Assembly: GCA_016200325.1 (NCBI GenBank) | Contig: JACQEZ010000007.1 | Coordinates: 248,001 to 312,000 of the forward strand | DNA from: Candidatus Manganitrophaceae bacterium | GTDB taxonomy: Bacteria > Nitrospirota > Nitrospiria > SBBL01 > Manganitrophaceae | DNA: 64,000 nt | Reading direction: 5' to 3' | Shown: positions 25,859 to 35,217 of the stretch, in pieces | How positions within the stretch are numbered: the first letter of the stretch is position 1 | Layout: each line of letters begins with the position of its first letter | Translations under genes and position numbers: made by a program | Notes under the pieces: model-generated | Seen by the model: the letters and a program-made list of their open reading frames with translations, nothing else | Told to the model about the DNA's origin: nothing | Database searches by the model: none

Positions 25859-26590
25859 CTAGGGCTGCGTCTGAACGGTTTCTTTGCTGAATGTAATTCC
25901 CGAATCCACCGCTTTCCGAAGCGCCGCTCTGGCCAGAATCCGGGTCGAGTCCAGAAGAGGAAGCGGCGCATATTTTTGAGAGATCAGAAGGGGCAATTCG
26001 GTGCAGCCTAAAATCACGGCGTCGCATCCTTGCTCTTTTAATCGTCCGATGACGTCCATCACATCGCATCGCGCTTCAGAAGGGAAGCGTCCATGGATGA
26101 GATCTCCGAAGATAATTTGATGAATCCGATCCCGCTCCGGCTGCTGCGGGATTTGAACTTCGATTTTCCTCTCCTTCAGTTTGGCGGGGTAAACCGGCCC
26201 TTCCATTAAATAACGCGTTCCCAACAGGCCGACGCGTCGATACTCCCGTTGGACCGCTTCCGCCGCCACCTCTTCGGCGATGTGAAGCCAGGGAAGAGAG
26301 GACGCCCGCGTGGCTCTGTAGAAAGCCTGATGGATCGTATTGTCGGGACAGATGATGAAATCGGCCCCGGCCCGGGCCGCTTTTTCGGCGGAGGCGGCCA
26401 TTAAATTCGCCACCCCTTCCCAGTGGTCTTTCTCGATGAGGCGGATATATTCATTGAGGGGATAGGTGTGCAGGGTGATTTCGGGATGTCCGTAGGGTCC
26501 GAGGAACGCCTCTCCCTCATTGCAAATCGTCCGATAGCAAAGGGCGGTCCCTTCTGCGGTGCAACCGACGATGCCGATATGCTGCGTCAT
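25859..26590 (-). CDS. Aspartate/glutamate racemase family protein with altered catalytic pair
   Basis: A 243-residue PLP-independent racemase-fold protein. Canonical enzymes use two cysteines, in PCNTAH and in LGCTE. Here the second is present (LGCTELPLL, C196), but the first motif reads CPDNTIH (81-87), placing Asp83 at the catalytic position and a Cys two residues earlier. E. coli YgeA has a comparable substitution (Thr). It may therefore act on one stereoisomer only or on another substrate. AAGGAGG precedes the ATG at 26590; a GTG codon lies just before it. Confidence 0.87.
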   Translation of the reverse strand: MTQHIGIVGCTAEGTALCYRTICNEGEAFLGPYGHPEITLHTYPLNEYIRLIEKDHWEGVANLMAASAEKAARAGADFIICPDNTIHQAFYRATRASSLPWLHIAEEVAAEAVQREYRRVGLLGTRYLMEGPVYPAKLKERKIEVQIPQQPERDRIHQIIFGDLIHGRFPSEARCDVMDVIGRLKEQGCDAVILGCTELPLLISQKYAPLPLLDSTRILARAALRKAVDSGITFSKETVQTQP

Positions 26591-26644
26591 CACTGTTCCT
26601 CCTTCTCTCGATGGCGGGTTTTATGCTTTATGCGTTATGATTGA

Positions 26645-26926
26645 TCAGCCGATTCCGTCCAAATCTTCCAGCTTCCGTCGAACTTCTTCCAGCGAGCGGC
26701 GGCAGAAAATGACCGGCAGTCCCAGCCGGCCCGCCTCCGCCTTCACCCTTCGGCGAATGATTTACGAAATAGCAGAGGATTAAAATGAGGCACACCCTTT
26801 GCGGGATTGCTCTTCGGAGCTCGTTCGTTTTGTCGCCGACCCAATGTTCTACCGAATCAATTCCTCTGTCTCTGAAGATTTCTTTAATCGGGCCACATCA
26901 TAGCAGCCGACAATGAGGGCCGACAT
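26645..26926 (-). pseudogene. Frameshifted DUF2325 gene
   Basis: Reading from the ATG at 26926 (AAGGAGGAG upstream) gives MSALIVGCYDVAR, then the frame breaks. The next frame continues IKEIFRDRGIDSVEHW, GDKTNELRRAIPQR and LCYFVNHS, and a third frame supplies KAEAGRLGLPVIFCRRS and the end at 26645. Together these match the whole DUF2325 family, including HW-x-G and FVNH followed by the FCRRS ending. Two single-base-type shifts split one normal-length gene. Decay or sequencing error are the options; decay fits the accessory setting. Confidence 0.7.
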
Positions 26927-26980
26927 ATGAACTCCTCCTTGAGGTTAAAATATTCTGACCGGCTCCGCTATCCGGTCAAC

Positions 26981-27262
26981 TCACCGACTGACTTCGGTCG
27001 CCTCGGGTTGTACGGGAACGATTCTTTGAGGAAGTGCCGAGGGATCGAGGCATGCCACCTCAAAGATAAATCCTTGCTCCGTCAGAAGGCTTCGTTGGAT
27101 GTCGGCCTTTACCCGGATTTCTTCTCCCAGGACCGTCTGGAAAATAATTTCTCCTTCTCGGAATTCAATCTTCGTCACCCCTTCGGCCAGAATTTTCTCT
27201 TCGTCTCGTTGATCCCGTAACCAGATTTCCGTGCCGACCAATTGATGCAGCTGACTCAGCAC
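26981..27262 (-). CDS. Hypothetical protein, 93 residues
   Basis: A soluble beta-rich protein (KIEFREGEIIFQTVLGEEIRV pattern split by acidic turns) starting at a GTG without a clear Shine-Dalgarno. The repeated strand-turn-strand pattern suggests an SH3- or Sm-like barrel, but I do not recognise a family. It lies just upstream of the decayed DUF2325 gene, at the edge of an AT-rich island. Confidence 0.5.
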   Translation of the reverse strand: MLSQLHQLVGTEIWLRDQRDEEKILAEGVTKIEFREGEIIFQTVLGEEIRVKADIQRSLLTEQGFIFEVACLDPSALPQRIVPVQPEATEVSR

Positions 27263-27773
27263 AGTGTTAGAGACCGTGTTGATCGGGAAGTTTAATTAAT
27301 CCGATTCAGAATAGATCTTTCAAAAAAAGCATCGCACGTCATTTTGACCTCCCTGGCTAAACCGCTTCCAGCCCCTGACCTCCCCATACGTTAACTACTT
27401 ACTCTATCTAGCTTATAGTTTAATAGTCAAATGATGTCAATAACTATTTTTAGTGCTCCAGTAAATACATAATTGGTTGATTAAATTGAAATACTTTATG
27501 AGCAATTCTAAAGGGAAGGGAATTTCTATTTAGAGAACGAATATAATTTAGGCCGTAAATCGCTTGATTTGGCAGGAGACTCATGAGTGGGTGGATCCAG
27601 CCTGCCCTGCCGTTCTGAATTGGGTAATCATGCGGAAAGCGTCGTGGATCGCTTCGCGGAACGCAATCCAATGTTCTAAATCTACGCTAAAAATAAAGAA
27701 AGGCGATAAATAAAATAGACTGAGGCGGTTTTATCTTCGCCTCAGTCTATTAATGTTAAGACCCTGGAGCGAT
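27263..27773. other. AT-rich island without an intact gene
   Basis: About 510 bases, markedly richer in A and T than the surroundings between about 27390 and 27560. A minus-strand reading around 27590-27690 gives a protein-like fragment (DLEHWIAFREAIHDAFRM) without a start codon, possibly a remnant. The terminator at 27715-27750 closes it. The base composition suggests acquired or decaying DNA. Confidence 0.5.
27715..27750 (-). terminator. Intrinsic terminator of the secreted TPR gene
   Basis: A perfect 13-bp stem (27715-27727 with 27738-27750) around a 10-base loop. Read on the minus strand, it is followed by TTTTATTTAT. It lies 24 bases beyond the stop of the 27774-29402 gene. Confidence 0.85.
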
Positions 27774-29402
27774 TCAGAAGCGGGAGGCGGTGAGCTTCAC
27801 ATCAGCGCGCGTCCATGCCTTTTGGAAACGCTTCTCCTCCGCGGCCGCCTGTTTCGTATTTCCCTGCTCCTTCAGACTTTCTGCGAGACCGTGAAGCGAC
27901 CATCCATTTTCGGGATTCCGTTTTAAATCTTCCCGATAAACTTTCTCAGCGTCGGCGGGACGGCCTGCCGCGAGCAGCACCGCCCCGAGGTTCTGGCGGA
28001 CCGGCTGATACCAGGCGGGCGGCTCGTCATAGACCAGCTGATCCTCCATCTCGATCGCCTGATTCAACGCTTGCACCGCATCATCGGTTTTTCCTTCCCG
28101 CGCGGCGATCTCGCCGGAGAGAACGTTCGACGCCAGCTGAAGGAGCGATTTGGCGGGGTTGAGGTTGATCATCACGTCGGCCGGAGTCTCTTCGGCGAGC
28201 CTTGCGACGGCATCACGCTCAGCTTTGGCGTCGTCCAGCTTGCCGGTCGCGGCGAAGGCCCGCCCGCGGGCATAGCGCCAGATACCCGTCATATATTTCA
28301 ATTCGGCGGGGGGCGCCGGCTCTTTTAAAATCTCCTCCCATTTTCCGAACCGGGCCAGGGCGAAATAGGCGGTCGGGGTGAACATTTCCAGGGGCGGAAT
28401 CTCCTTGACCATTTCAAAAGGAACTTTTCCGACGAGGTCTCGCGCCGTCCGAATCGCCACCTCGCTTCGTCCCGCCATCGCGGCGGCCGCATAGAGGAAA
28501 TGAAGATTGTGCGAATAGTAGGCGAGGGGGTAGATCCCTTGCGGCTTCCGGTCCTCGATGTAGCGCTCGTCGGTATGGACCGCATGAACGTTCGCCTCCT
28601 CGGCCTCTTTATACATACCGACACGGATGTAGGTGTGGGCCGGCATATGGACGATATGGCCTGCGCCCGGCATGAGACTCGGCAGCCGCTTGGCGCACGG
28701 CAGCGCCCGCTGCGGCTCGAACGAAGCCTCCACCGCATGGATGTAGTAGTGGCAGGCGCCCGGATGGTCCGGATTTTTTTTCAAGACCGATTCGAGCGTG
28801 GCGACGATCTCTTTCGTGTTTCCTTTCGGTTCTCCGTCATGCATCCAGTAGTCCCATGGCTGCAGGTCCATCATCGCCTCGGCGAAGAGGGTCGCCGCAT
28901 CGGCGTCGTTCGGGTTGCGTTTGGCAACCTCCTGCATGGCATCGGCATAGGTTTGGTCGCGCGCCGTCCGGCTCTCGCCCGGCTCCGCGGCGTAGCGTTT
29001 TGACAGCGCCTCAATGTAGGCCCGCTCGGCCTTCGAGACCTTCGAGGCGAGGGCAAGCGCCTTTTGCGCCAGCTCATGAGCGGCCGGCTCCGTTTTGAGA
29101 TCCATCGGAAGATTAATGTTCGGCCCCATCGCGAGCGCCGCCCCCCAGTAGCACATCGCGCAGTCGGGATCGAGCCGAGCCCCCTCTTTAAAGGCGGCGA
29201 TCGCTTCATCATGATTGAAGCCATAGGTGAGCCGCAGTCCCTGATCGAAGTAGCGCTGGGTCAGGGGGGATTGGGTCGTAATCTGATGATGGTGTTTGCC
29301 GAGGTTATTATAGAGCGGCACCTGGGCCGGGGGGCTCTTCTCCGCAAAGGCGGGAGCAGTCCAGAGCAGGGAGAGCAACAAAAATGGAATTTTATAACGC
29401 AT
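27774..29402 (-). CDS. Secreted tetratricopeptide-repeat protein
   Basis: A 542-residue protein with a signal peptide (about 1-20, ending AFA) and helical repeats throughout: early units contain YGFNHDEAIAAFKEGARLDP and CYWGAALAMGPN, and late units GNTKQAAAEEKRFQKA. The region around HVHMPAHTYIRVG-like text (HIVHMPAHTYIRVGMY) is strongly conserved in this family. Its role is unknown, probably periplasmic protein-protein contacts. It follows the sigma factor gene by 78 bases in the same direction and ends at a strong terminator, so the sigma factor may be co-transcribed. Confidence 0.85.
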   Translation of the reverse strand: MRYKIPFLLLSLLWTAPAFAEKSPPAQVPLYNNLGKHHHQITTQSPLTQRYFDQGLRLTYGFNHDEAIAAFKEGARLDPDCAMCYWGAALAMGPNINLPMDLKTEPAAHELAQKALALASKVSKAERAYIEALSKRYAAEPGESRTARDQTYADAMQEVAKRNPNDADAATLFAEAMMDLQPWDYWMHDGEPKGNTKEIVATLESVLKKNPDHPGACHYYIHAVEASFEPQRALPCAKRLPSLMPGAGHIVHMPAHTYIRVGMYKEAEEANVHAVHTDERYIEDRKPQGIYPLAYYSHNLHFLYAAAAMAGRSEVAIRTARDLVGKVPFEMVKEIPPLEMFTPTAYFALARFGKWEEILKEPAPPAELKYMTGIWRYARGRAFAATGKLDDAKAERDAVARLAEETPADVMINLNPAKSLLQLASNVLSGEIAAREGKTDDAVQALNQAIEMEDQLVYDEPPAWYQPVRQNLGAVLLAAGRPADAEKVYREDLKRNPENGWSLHGLAESLKEQGNTKQAAAEEKRFQKAWTRADVKLTASRF

Positions 29403-29480
29403 GGTCGGTTCCTCCTGATCGAGTTTAATCTGTCACGATAGAAAGATGCGGGAGGGAATTAAATAGTTCGATTCGAACCG

Positions 29481-30428
29481 CTACTCCTCCGGGACCGGCG
29501 GGCGCGGGGCGAAGTAGAACTTCAGCCGATCGGTCCGCCTGCCGCGGTGAGAGAGGACCAGGGTCATCCCCGGCGGACAGCGATACGGATTGTCACGCGG
29601 GTTGATAAAGGCGGCTTCAATAATGGTGAGATCGCGGCTCGGCAAAATCCGCTGGACGAGAACGTCGGTTCCTGCTTCGAGATCGCTGTCGACCTCTTTG
29701 TCCAAGTGGACCCGTCCCTGTAAGGTCTCGCCGTCGGGAAAGGTCACCCGGAGGTCATCCGTGTAATGGGAGAGAAAGGCGTCCCGGTCTTTTCGAGTGT
29801 ACTCATTCCAGACATCCCGGTGATATCGCAGCAGGGACTCGCGCTCCGCGCGCTCCCGGCTGTGATCCAACCCGGCGGCCTGAAGCAGGGCGTCTGCCAG
29901 TTTGAGCTTCACCTGCGAGAGGCGGCTTCGGACTGTTCCGACCGGAATGCCGAGAAGGGTGGCGATCTCGTCATAGGTCGTATGGCTGCCGAAATAACGG
30001 AGGATCGCCGTCACCCTCAACGTTTCAGGGAGGGAAGAGATCGCCGCCCAGATCCAATCGCGCAACGCCAGCTGGTCGAGCTTTTCTTCCAACGCCGAGA
30101 GGTCGGTGGTCGGCTCAGCGTCGGGGGGGAGTTCTTCGATCGGAACCTCTTCCCGCCGGCCCCGCAGGCTCATGAGGCAAACATTCCGTAAGACGGCATG
30201 CAGCCAGCCGCCGACCGCGCCCGGCTCCCGCAGTTGATGCAGTTTGTTCAGCGCGATCAAAAAGGTTTCGTGAACCGCATCCTCCGCTTGGGGACCATAT
30301 CCGAGCATTCCAAGCGCGACGGCGTGAAGCCGGGTGCGATAGCGCTCCAGCAGCATTCCCAAACTGCTGCTGTCCCCTTGCTGGGCGGCAGTCAGTAGTT
30401 CCGCATCGGTCGGTACAAGGATCGACAT
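29481..30428 (-). CDS. ECF-type sigma factor with SnoaL-like C-terminal domain
   Basis: A 315-residue sigma factor. Region 2 spans about 10-80 (AEDAVHETFLIAL), region 4 about 125-180 with the helix-turn-helix DEIATLLGIPVGTVRSRL, and a C-terminal domain of about 120 residues is NTF2/SnoaL-like (NEYTRKDRDAFLSHYTDD). Such fused domains replace an anti-sigma factor in ECF groups like ECF41. I start at ATG 30428, which has AGGAGG five bases upstream. The adjacent secreted TPR gene is a plausible target or operon partner. Confidence 0.9.
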   Translation of the reverse strand: MSILVPTDAELLTAAQQGDSSSLGMLLERYRTRLHAVALGMLGYGPQAEDAVHETFLIALNKLHQLREPGAVGGWLHAVLRNVCLMSLRGRREEVPIEELPPDAEPTTDLSALEEKLDQLALRDWIWAAISSLPETLRVTAILRYFGSHTTYDEIATLLGIPVGTVRSRLSQVKLKLADALLQAAGLDHSRERAERESLLRYHRDVWNEYTRKDRDAFLSHYTDDLRVTFPDGETLQGRVHLDKEVDSDLEAGTDVLVQRILPSRDLTIIEAAFINPRDNPYRCPPGMTLVLSHRGRRTDRLKFYFAPRPPVPEE

Positions 30429-30681
30429 GTTGGCCTCCTTACTCTTAGAAAACGCGATACGGCGCGATATGAATACGCGATATGAATAGAAGATGCATGC
30501 GAAGCAAAAAAAGTTCGATCGCCTGAGTATAAGCGGGAGAAAAAAGAGAATCAAGAAAGGATGTAAGAAGAGGTCAACATCAGCTTTGGATCTCCCCGGA
30601 GCCGGTCCTCTCTATTGATCTACTTTCTTTCCACCGCCTATAATCGAAGGAGGTTCCCGGTTTTTGACGTGAGGAGACCCC

Positions 30682-31758
30682 ATGAATACGAAGGCCCATT
30701 TTGTCGATCGATTCCTCGGTGATTCAAAGAGAGAAGGAACGTGGAGCCAGGTTTGGCAGCGTCTGAACCGTGCCCGGTCAAGGTGGTTTTTGACCGGCTG
30801 GCGGGGACTCTCAGTCGCCGGCCTGCTGCCGATCGTCGCAGGGCTGCTTTATCAAGCGGCGGCGACGGCGAATGAGATAAGAAACTTCCCGGCGCCCGGC
30901 CGGCTGGTCGATATCGGCGGGCGTCGGCTTCATTCCTACCCGCTCGGCGAAGGAGGTCCTACCGTTGTATTGGAGGCGGCCGGCCTCGGCTGCGCGCTTG
31001 ATTACGAGGTGATCCAGCAGGCGCTCGCGAAAGAGACCCGGGTTTGCGCTTATGACCGAGCCGGGATGGGTTGGAGCGATCCGTATGCCGGCCGCCTCAG
31101 CGTCGAGGCGCTCATGGAGGACCTTCGGGCGTTGCTTCATCAAGAGAGGATCGGGCCGCCGTATATTCTGGTCGGCGGCTCGGCCGGGGGGTTGATCATC
31201 GAGCTCTTCGCGCGCCGCCATCCGGACGAGGTGGCCGGGCTGGTGATGATTGACGCCCTGGACGAAGCGGTGCTCGATCGGTTGCCGCACGCGGGTGCTT
31301 ACCTGATGAGGCGGATCTCGATCGCCGGGATCGGCGCGCGATTGGGGTTGCTTCGCTATCTCGATCCCTTCGGATTGAGGAAGTTTCCCGGTATCGCGGG
31401 GAACATCCGATCGGCACTCACGTATCGCCCCGCCCCCTGGGCCGCGGCCCGTTCCTTTTTACAATCGCTCAAGACCAGCGCCGCACAGCTCCATGCCGCC
31501 CCGCCGCTGAGAGAAGACCTTCCCCTGATCGTTCTCACGCACGGGGTGGTCGGCGATCTGCTCGGTCCGCATGCCGACCCAAAATTGCTTCGGGTGATCG
31601 AAACGATCTGGCAGGAACAACAGGCCGCCCTCGCCCGCCGCACCTCCCGTGGACGGCAGATCTTCGCAGAGAAGAGCGGCCATCGGATCATCGCACAACA
31701 GCCCGAGCTGGTGATCGAAGCGGTTCGGGAGGTCCTCTCGATGGCCCGGGGAAAATAA
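30682..31758 (+). CDS. Alpha/beta hydrolase, membrane-anchored
   Basis: A 358-residue hydrolase. A hydrophobic segment near residues 43-60 probably anchors it. The core shows the oxyanion stretch VLEAAGLG, the nucleophile elbow GGSAGG, an acid in the DGPH/DPKLL region and the catalytic His in EKSGHRI. Substrate is unknown; esterase, haloalkane dehalogenase and lipase-like roles share this layout. It is divergent from the sigma factor gene. Confidence 0.88.
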   Translation: MNTKAHFVDRFLGDSKREGTWSQVWQRLNRARSRWFLTGWRGLSVAGLLPIVAGLLYQAAATANEIRNFPAPGRLVDIGGRRLHSYPLGEGGPTVVLEAAGLGCALDYEVIQQALAKETRVCAYDRAGMGWSDPYAGRLSVEALMEDLRALLHQERIGPPYILVGGSAGGLIIELFARRHPDEVAGLVMIDALDEAVLDRLPHAGAYLMRRISIAGIGARLGLLRYLDPFGLRKFPGIAGNIRSALTYRPAPWAAARSFLQSLKTSAAQLHAAPPLREDLPLIVLTHGVVGDLLGPHADPKLLRVIETIWQEQQAALARRTSRGRQIFAEKSGHRIIAQQPELVIEAVREVLSMARGK

Positions 31759-31912
31759 CATCCGATTCTCTCGGGGCGCTTCGCCTCTGCGCTTCCTCCG
31801 ACCCGCTATGGTATACTTCCCGAATGCGTCTTGTCCCTGGCATCTATCCTCGTTTGCCTACTTTGCCCATTTTGCCCGCTCTGCGTGTTCTCCCTTTTCT
31901 GGAGGATGACCG

Positions 31913-32356
31913 ATGAAACCCGAATTGCAAGAGCGTATCCAGCTGCTTCGCTCCGTTTCCTTCTTTGCCGCCCTCCCCGAGAAGGAGCTCTCCGAGATTG
32001 CCGTTTGGTCGAGCCGCAATTCATACAAAAAGGGAGAGATCATCGTCCGCGCGGGGGCGCCGGGCAAGGGACTTTATCTTCTGATCGCCGGCCGTGCCGA
32101 TGTTTCCGTCAAGGCGGGCGGGGAGGAGAAGAATGTCGGAGTGCTTCACCCGGGAGAGCTCTTCGGCGAGATGTCGTTGATTGAGGAGCGCCCCAGGAGC
32201 AGCAATGTCATCGCCGCTGAAGCAACCGACTGCCTTTATCTCGACGCCCGGATTTTCCTTGAAAAAATGGCATTGCATCCCGAGGTGATGATCGATCTTC
32301 TCAAGACGATCTGTCGGCGGCTGAGGCAGACGGTCGAAGAGCTGCGCGGCTTCTGA
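31913..32356 (+). CDS. Cyclic nucleotide-binding domain protein
   Basis: A 147-residue stand-alone cNMP-binding beta-barrel. The phosphate-binding cassette is readable as GELFGEMSLIEERPRSS with the conserved Arg and Ser. There is no DNA-binding helix-turn-helix, so it is not a full CRP-type regulator; it may modulate a partner protein. TGGAGGATGACC overlaps the ATG as a Shine-Dalgarno. Confidence 0.9.
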   Translation: MKPELQERIQLLRSVSFFAALPEKELSEIAVWSSRNSYKKGEIIVRAGAPGKGLYLLIAGRADVSVKAGGEEKNVGVLHPGELFGEMSLIEERPRSSNVIAAEATDCLYLDARIFLEKMALHPEVMIDLLKTICRRLRQTVEELRGF

Positions 32357-32501
32357 ATCGGAACCGTTAGGCCATTCCCTCCCTCCATCTCCTCTTGATC
32401 CTTGAACCCTCAACTGCGTACAATCGTTTTGTAAGGATCTACTCCTAAACGAATCGACCCGAGTCGAAAAAATGATTTTTCTGATGAGAAGGAGTTCTTC
32501 G

Positions 32502-33488
<987 letters not shown>

Positions 33489-33512
33489 GACTTTTGTCGG
33501 CAGAAATGAAAA

Positions 33513-33543
33513 GGGGCCGGTCCTCGCTGTGAAGATCGGCCCC
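33513..33543 (-). terminator. Intrinsic terminator of the BON-domain gene
   Basis: A 10-bp GC stem with one mismatch (33513-33522 with 33534-33543), followed on the minus strand by TTTTCATT. It lies 12 bases past the stop codon. Confidence 0.75.
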
Positions 33544-33554
33544 GTTGGAAAAGA

Positions 33555-34103
33555 TTATTTGGGAAGGATGACCAGGTCGTCCTTCAGTGATGCGACCTGT
33601 TTTCTGTCCTGGACGATCTTGTCGACCCGTTTTTTTTGTTCGTCGGACGATACAAATCCCTGCAGCTGCACCGATCCCCCCTTTACCGCAACCTTTAGCT
33701 TGGAAACGTGCACTGCCGGATTTTGAAGGAGGTCCGAGCGGATTTCTTTGGCAAGGACCAGATCTTGATCCGCGGGAAAAATGACCGTGATATTGTTGAC
33801 GATCTCCTTGCCCTTTTTCAGGTGATCTCGAACATCGCTGGCGAGCTGGGTGGCATAAGCTTTTTCATAGTCGGTGAGGACCGTTCCGCTAAGGGTTACG
33901 ATCCCATTCTTAGTCTGGACATCGACCTTGCTCAGGTCGATGTGGTTGTCTCGATCAAAGGCTGCTTTAATCTCGGTATTGATCTTTAAATCTGATGGGG
34001 GTTGTTGAGCCTCGGTTGTGTTTGAGGCAGCCCAGACCGGTGATCCGCCCACGAGGAACCAGATACCTAAAAGAGCCGTGAAGAGCGAGCGCATCTGTCT
34101 CAT
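33555..34103 (-). CDS. Periplasmic protein with two BON domains
   Basis: A 182-residue OsmY-like protein: signal peptide (about 1-25) and two BON domains at about 42-110 and 115-180. Each has the characteristic VKGGSVQLQG or KNGIVTLSG strand-turn. BON proteins bind phospholipids and protect the envelope under osmotic or other stress. It has its own terminator, and an upstream promoter-region motif (34266-34283) is shared with the TPR gene further along. Confidence 0.9.
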   Translation of the reverse strand: MRQMRSLFTALLGIWFLVGGSPVWAASNTTEAQQPPSDLKINTEIKAAFDRDNHIDLSKVDVQTKNGIVTLSGTVLTDYEKAYATQLASDVRDHLKKGKEIVNNITVIFPADQDLVLAKEIRSDLLQNPAVHVSKLKVAVKGGSVQLQGFVSSDEQKKRVDKIVQDRKQVASLKDDLVILPK

Positions 34104-34265
34104 GAAGCACCTCCTTTATTTATTTAGAAGTTTAAGGAAGGACTGACCGCGCATACACTTATTTCCGGGCCTGAAAGAGAAGGCCAGAATCTAAGGATCC
34201 GAGTGGTAGCCTTGGCGCGGGGATATCCTATCTTCTTTTGTTATCAAAAAAGGAAGAGAATTGTA

Positions 34266-34283
34266 TTAACCGAATGGGTAGTA
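34266..34283 (-). promoter_or_regulatory. Promoter-region motif TACTACCCATTCGGTTAA
   Basis: Read on the minus strand it is followed directly by TACAAT, a good -10 box for the BON gene. It matches 14 of 18 bases of the motif at 34968-34985 upstream of the TPR gene. Confidence 0.45.
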
Positions 34284-34411
34284 CTCTAATTAGGTTAGGT
34301 CAATCTTCTGAGCGCGACTGATTGGCTTGTTGTCTAGTTTAGATGGGTTCTAGGCAGGCTGTGCTATTGCCTGCCATTGCGCGGGATTATTCAACGATCG
34401 GGATCCAAAAA

Positions 34412-34434
34412 CGAGGGGACCAACGGTCCCCTCG
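34412..34434 (-). terminator. Intrinsic terminator of the small TPR gene
   Basis: A perfect 10-bp stem (CGAGGGGACC with GGTCCCCTCG) with an AAC loop, followed on the minus strand by TTTTTGG. It lies 32 bases past the stop. Confidence 0.85.
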
Positions 34435-34465
34435 CATGGAGTGCTTACAAAATAGGTCAGGAAGA

Positions 34466-34867
34466 TCAGCTCATCGGTGCCGGAGTGGTTGTATTATTGC
34501 TCGGCTGATTTCTTTGAGCGGGTGCGCCCCCCTGTCCCGTCGAAGCGCCTCCTCCGGCGAGGAGACTGGCCGCTTGATCGAAATGTTTCTTCGCCTCATC
34601 GGCTTTTCCCTCTTTCGCCAAGGCCAATGCGAGGTTGATGTGGATCTCCGGCGCATTCGGCTCCGCCTGCTCCGCCGCTGTGAAGTGGGTCGCGGCTTCG
34701 CTGTATCTCTCTTTATTGAACGCTTTCACACCGGCTTTAAATTCCTTTTTAGCATCTTTATTCTTAATCTGCCTTGCCTCCATCGGCTCCACGGGCGCCT
34801 TTGCGAAGGCCGTTACCGTGCTGAACCCCAGCGCGAGGGCGACGATCGGTACAATCCATTTTTTCAT
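34466..34867 (-). CDS. Small periplasmic TPR protein
   Basis: A 133-residue protein with a signal peptide (about 1-22) and about two TPR units (KEFKAGVKAFNKERYSEAA and INLALALAKEGKADEAKKHF), then a Gly/Asn/Thr-rich tail. It probably scaffolds another envelope protein. It has its own terminator and shares a promoter-region motif with the BON gene. Confidence 0.82.
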   Translation of the reverse strand: MKKWIVPIVALALGFSTVTAFAKAPVEPMEARQIKNKDAKKEFKAGVKAFNKERYSEAATHFTAAEQAEPNAPEIHINLALALAKEGKADEAKKHFDQAASLLAGGGASTGQGGAPAQRNQPSNNTTTPAPMS

Positions 34868-35217
34868 TGTCTCACTCCTTTTTTGATTAAGAGCTCATCC
34901 TTGAGCCAGAGAATCCATTTATATTGTAGTATGTCCTTCGCGCTCCCTACAATTCATCTTTATAGAGTAACCCGTTTGGGTAGTAGGACACGCTTGCTTG
35001 CGATAGATCTCAGGTTCGGCTGTTTCCACATCTTCACTGTCATTCCCCGCAACACTAGATCATCCATGTTGGCGATACGAAAAACCTTATTAGAAGGCCC
35101 GAAAAAGGAGTTCCTTCCTTTAGCCGATCCGCACACGGGCCGGTTGACTATCCGCTTGCCCTCTTTGTCGGCCGAGGAGTATGCTTAAACTAGATAAGCG
35201 CTCTATGGAGGAGAGAA
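34868..35217. other. 350-bp gap upstream of the TPR gene and the secreted 138-residue protein
   Basis: It holds the motif at 34968-34985 and the start region of the divergent 35218 gene (GGAGGAG just before its ATG). A plus-strand reading of 34990-35188 is open but has no start or Shine-Dalgarno, so I do not call a gene. Confidence 0.45.
34968..34985 (-). promoter_or_regulatory. Promoter-region motif TACTACCCAAACGGGTTA
   Basis: On the minus strand it is followed by CTC then TATAAA, a likely -10 box, about 95 bases from the TPR ATG. The core ACCC-AAAC-GGGT is a short palindrome. It is paired with the copy at 34266-34283. Confidence 0.45.

Larger units (their letters stand above)
34104..34465. 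other. 362-bp gap between BON and TPR genes
   Basis: It contains the BON promoter region with the motif at 34266-34283 and, at its right end, the terminator of the TPR gene. A short hairpin (GGCAGGC / GCCTGCC) lies near 34353-34375. No gene is visible. Confidence 0.5.

Noticed and set aside
29463-29480. GATTCGAACC, resembling a tRNA T-loop on the minus strand
   Set aside because: No acceptor stem or anticodon arm can be built around it; it is the edge of the sigma factor gene's 3' region.
34343-35188. A plus-strand open frame of 281 codons
   Set aside because: It runs antisense through the TPR gene and both promoter regions, and lacks a good start.
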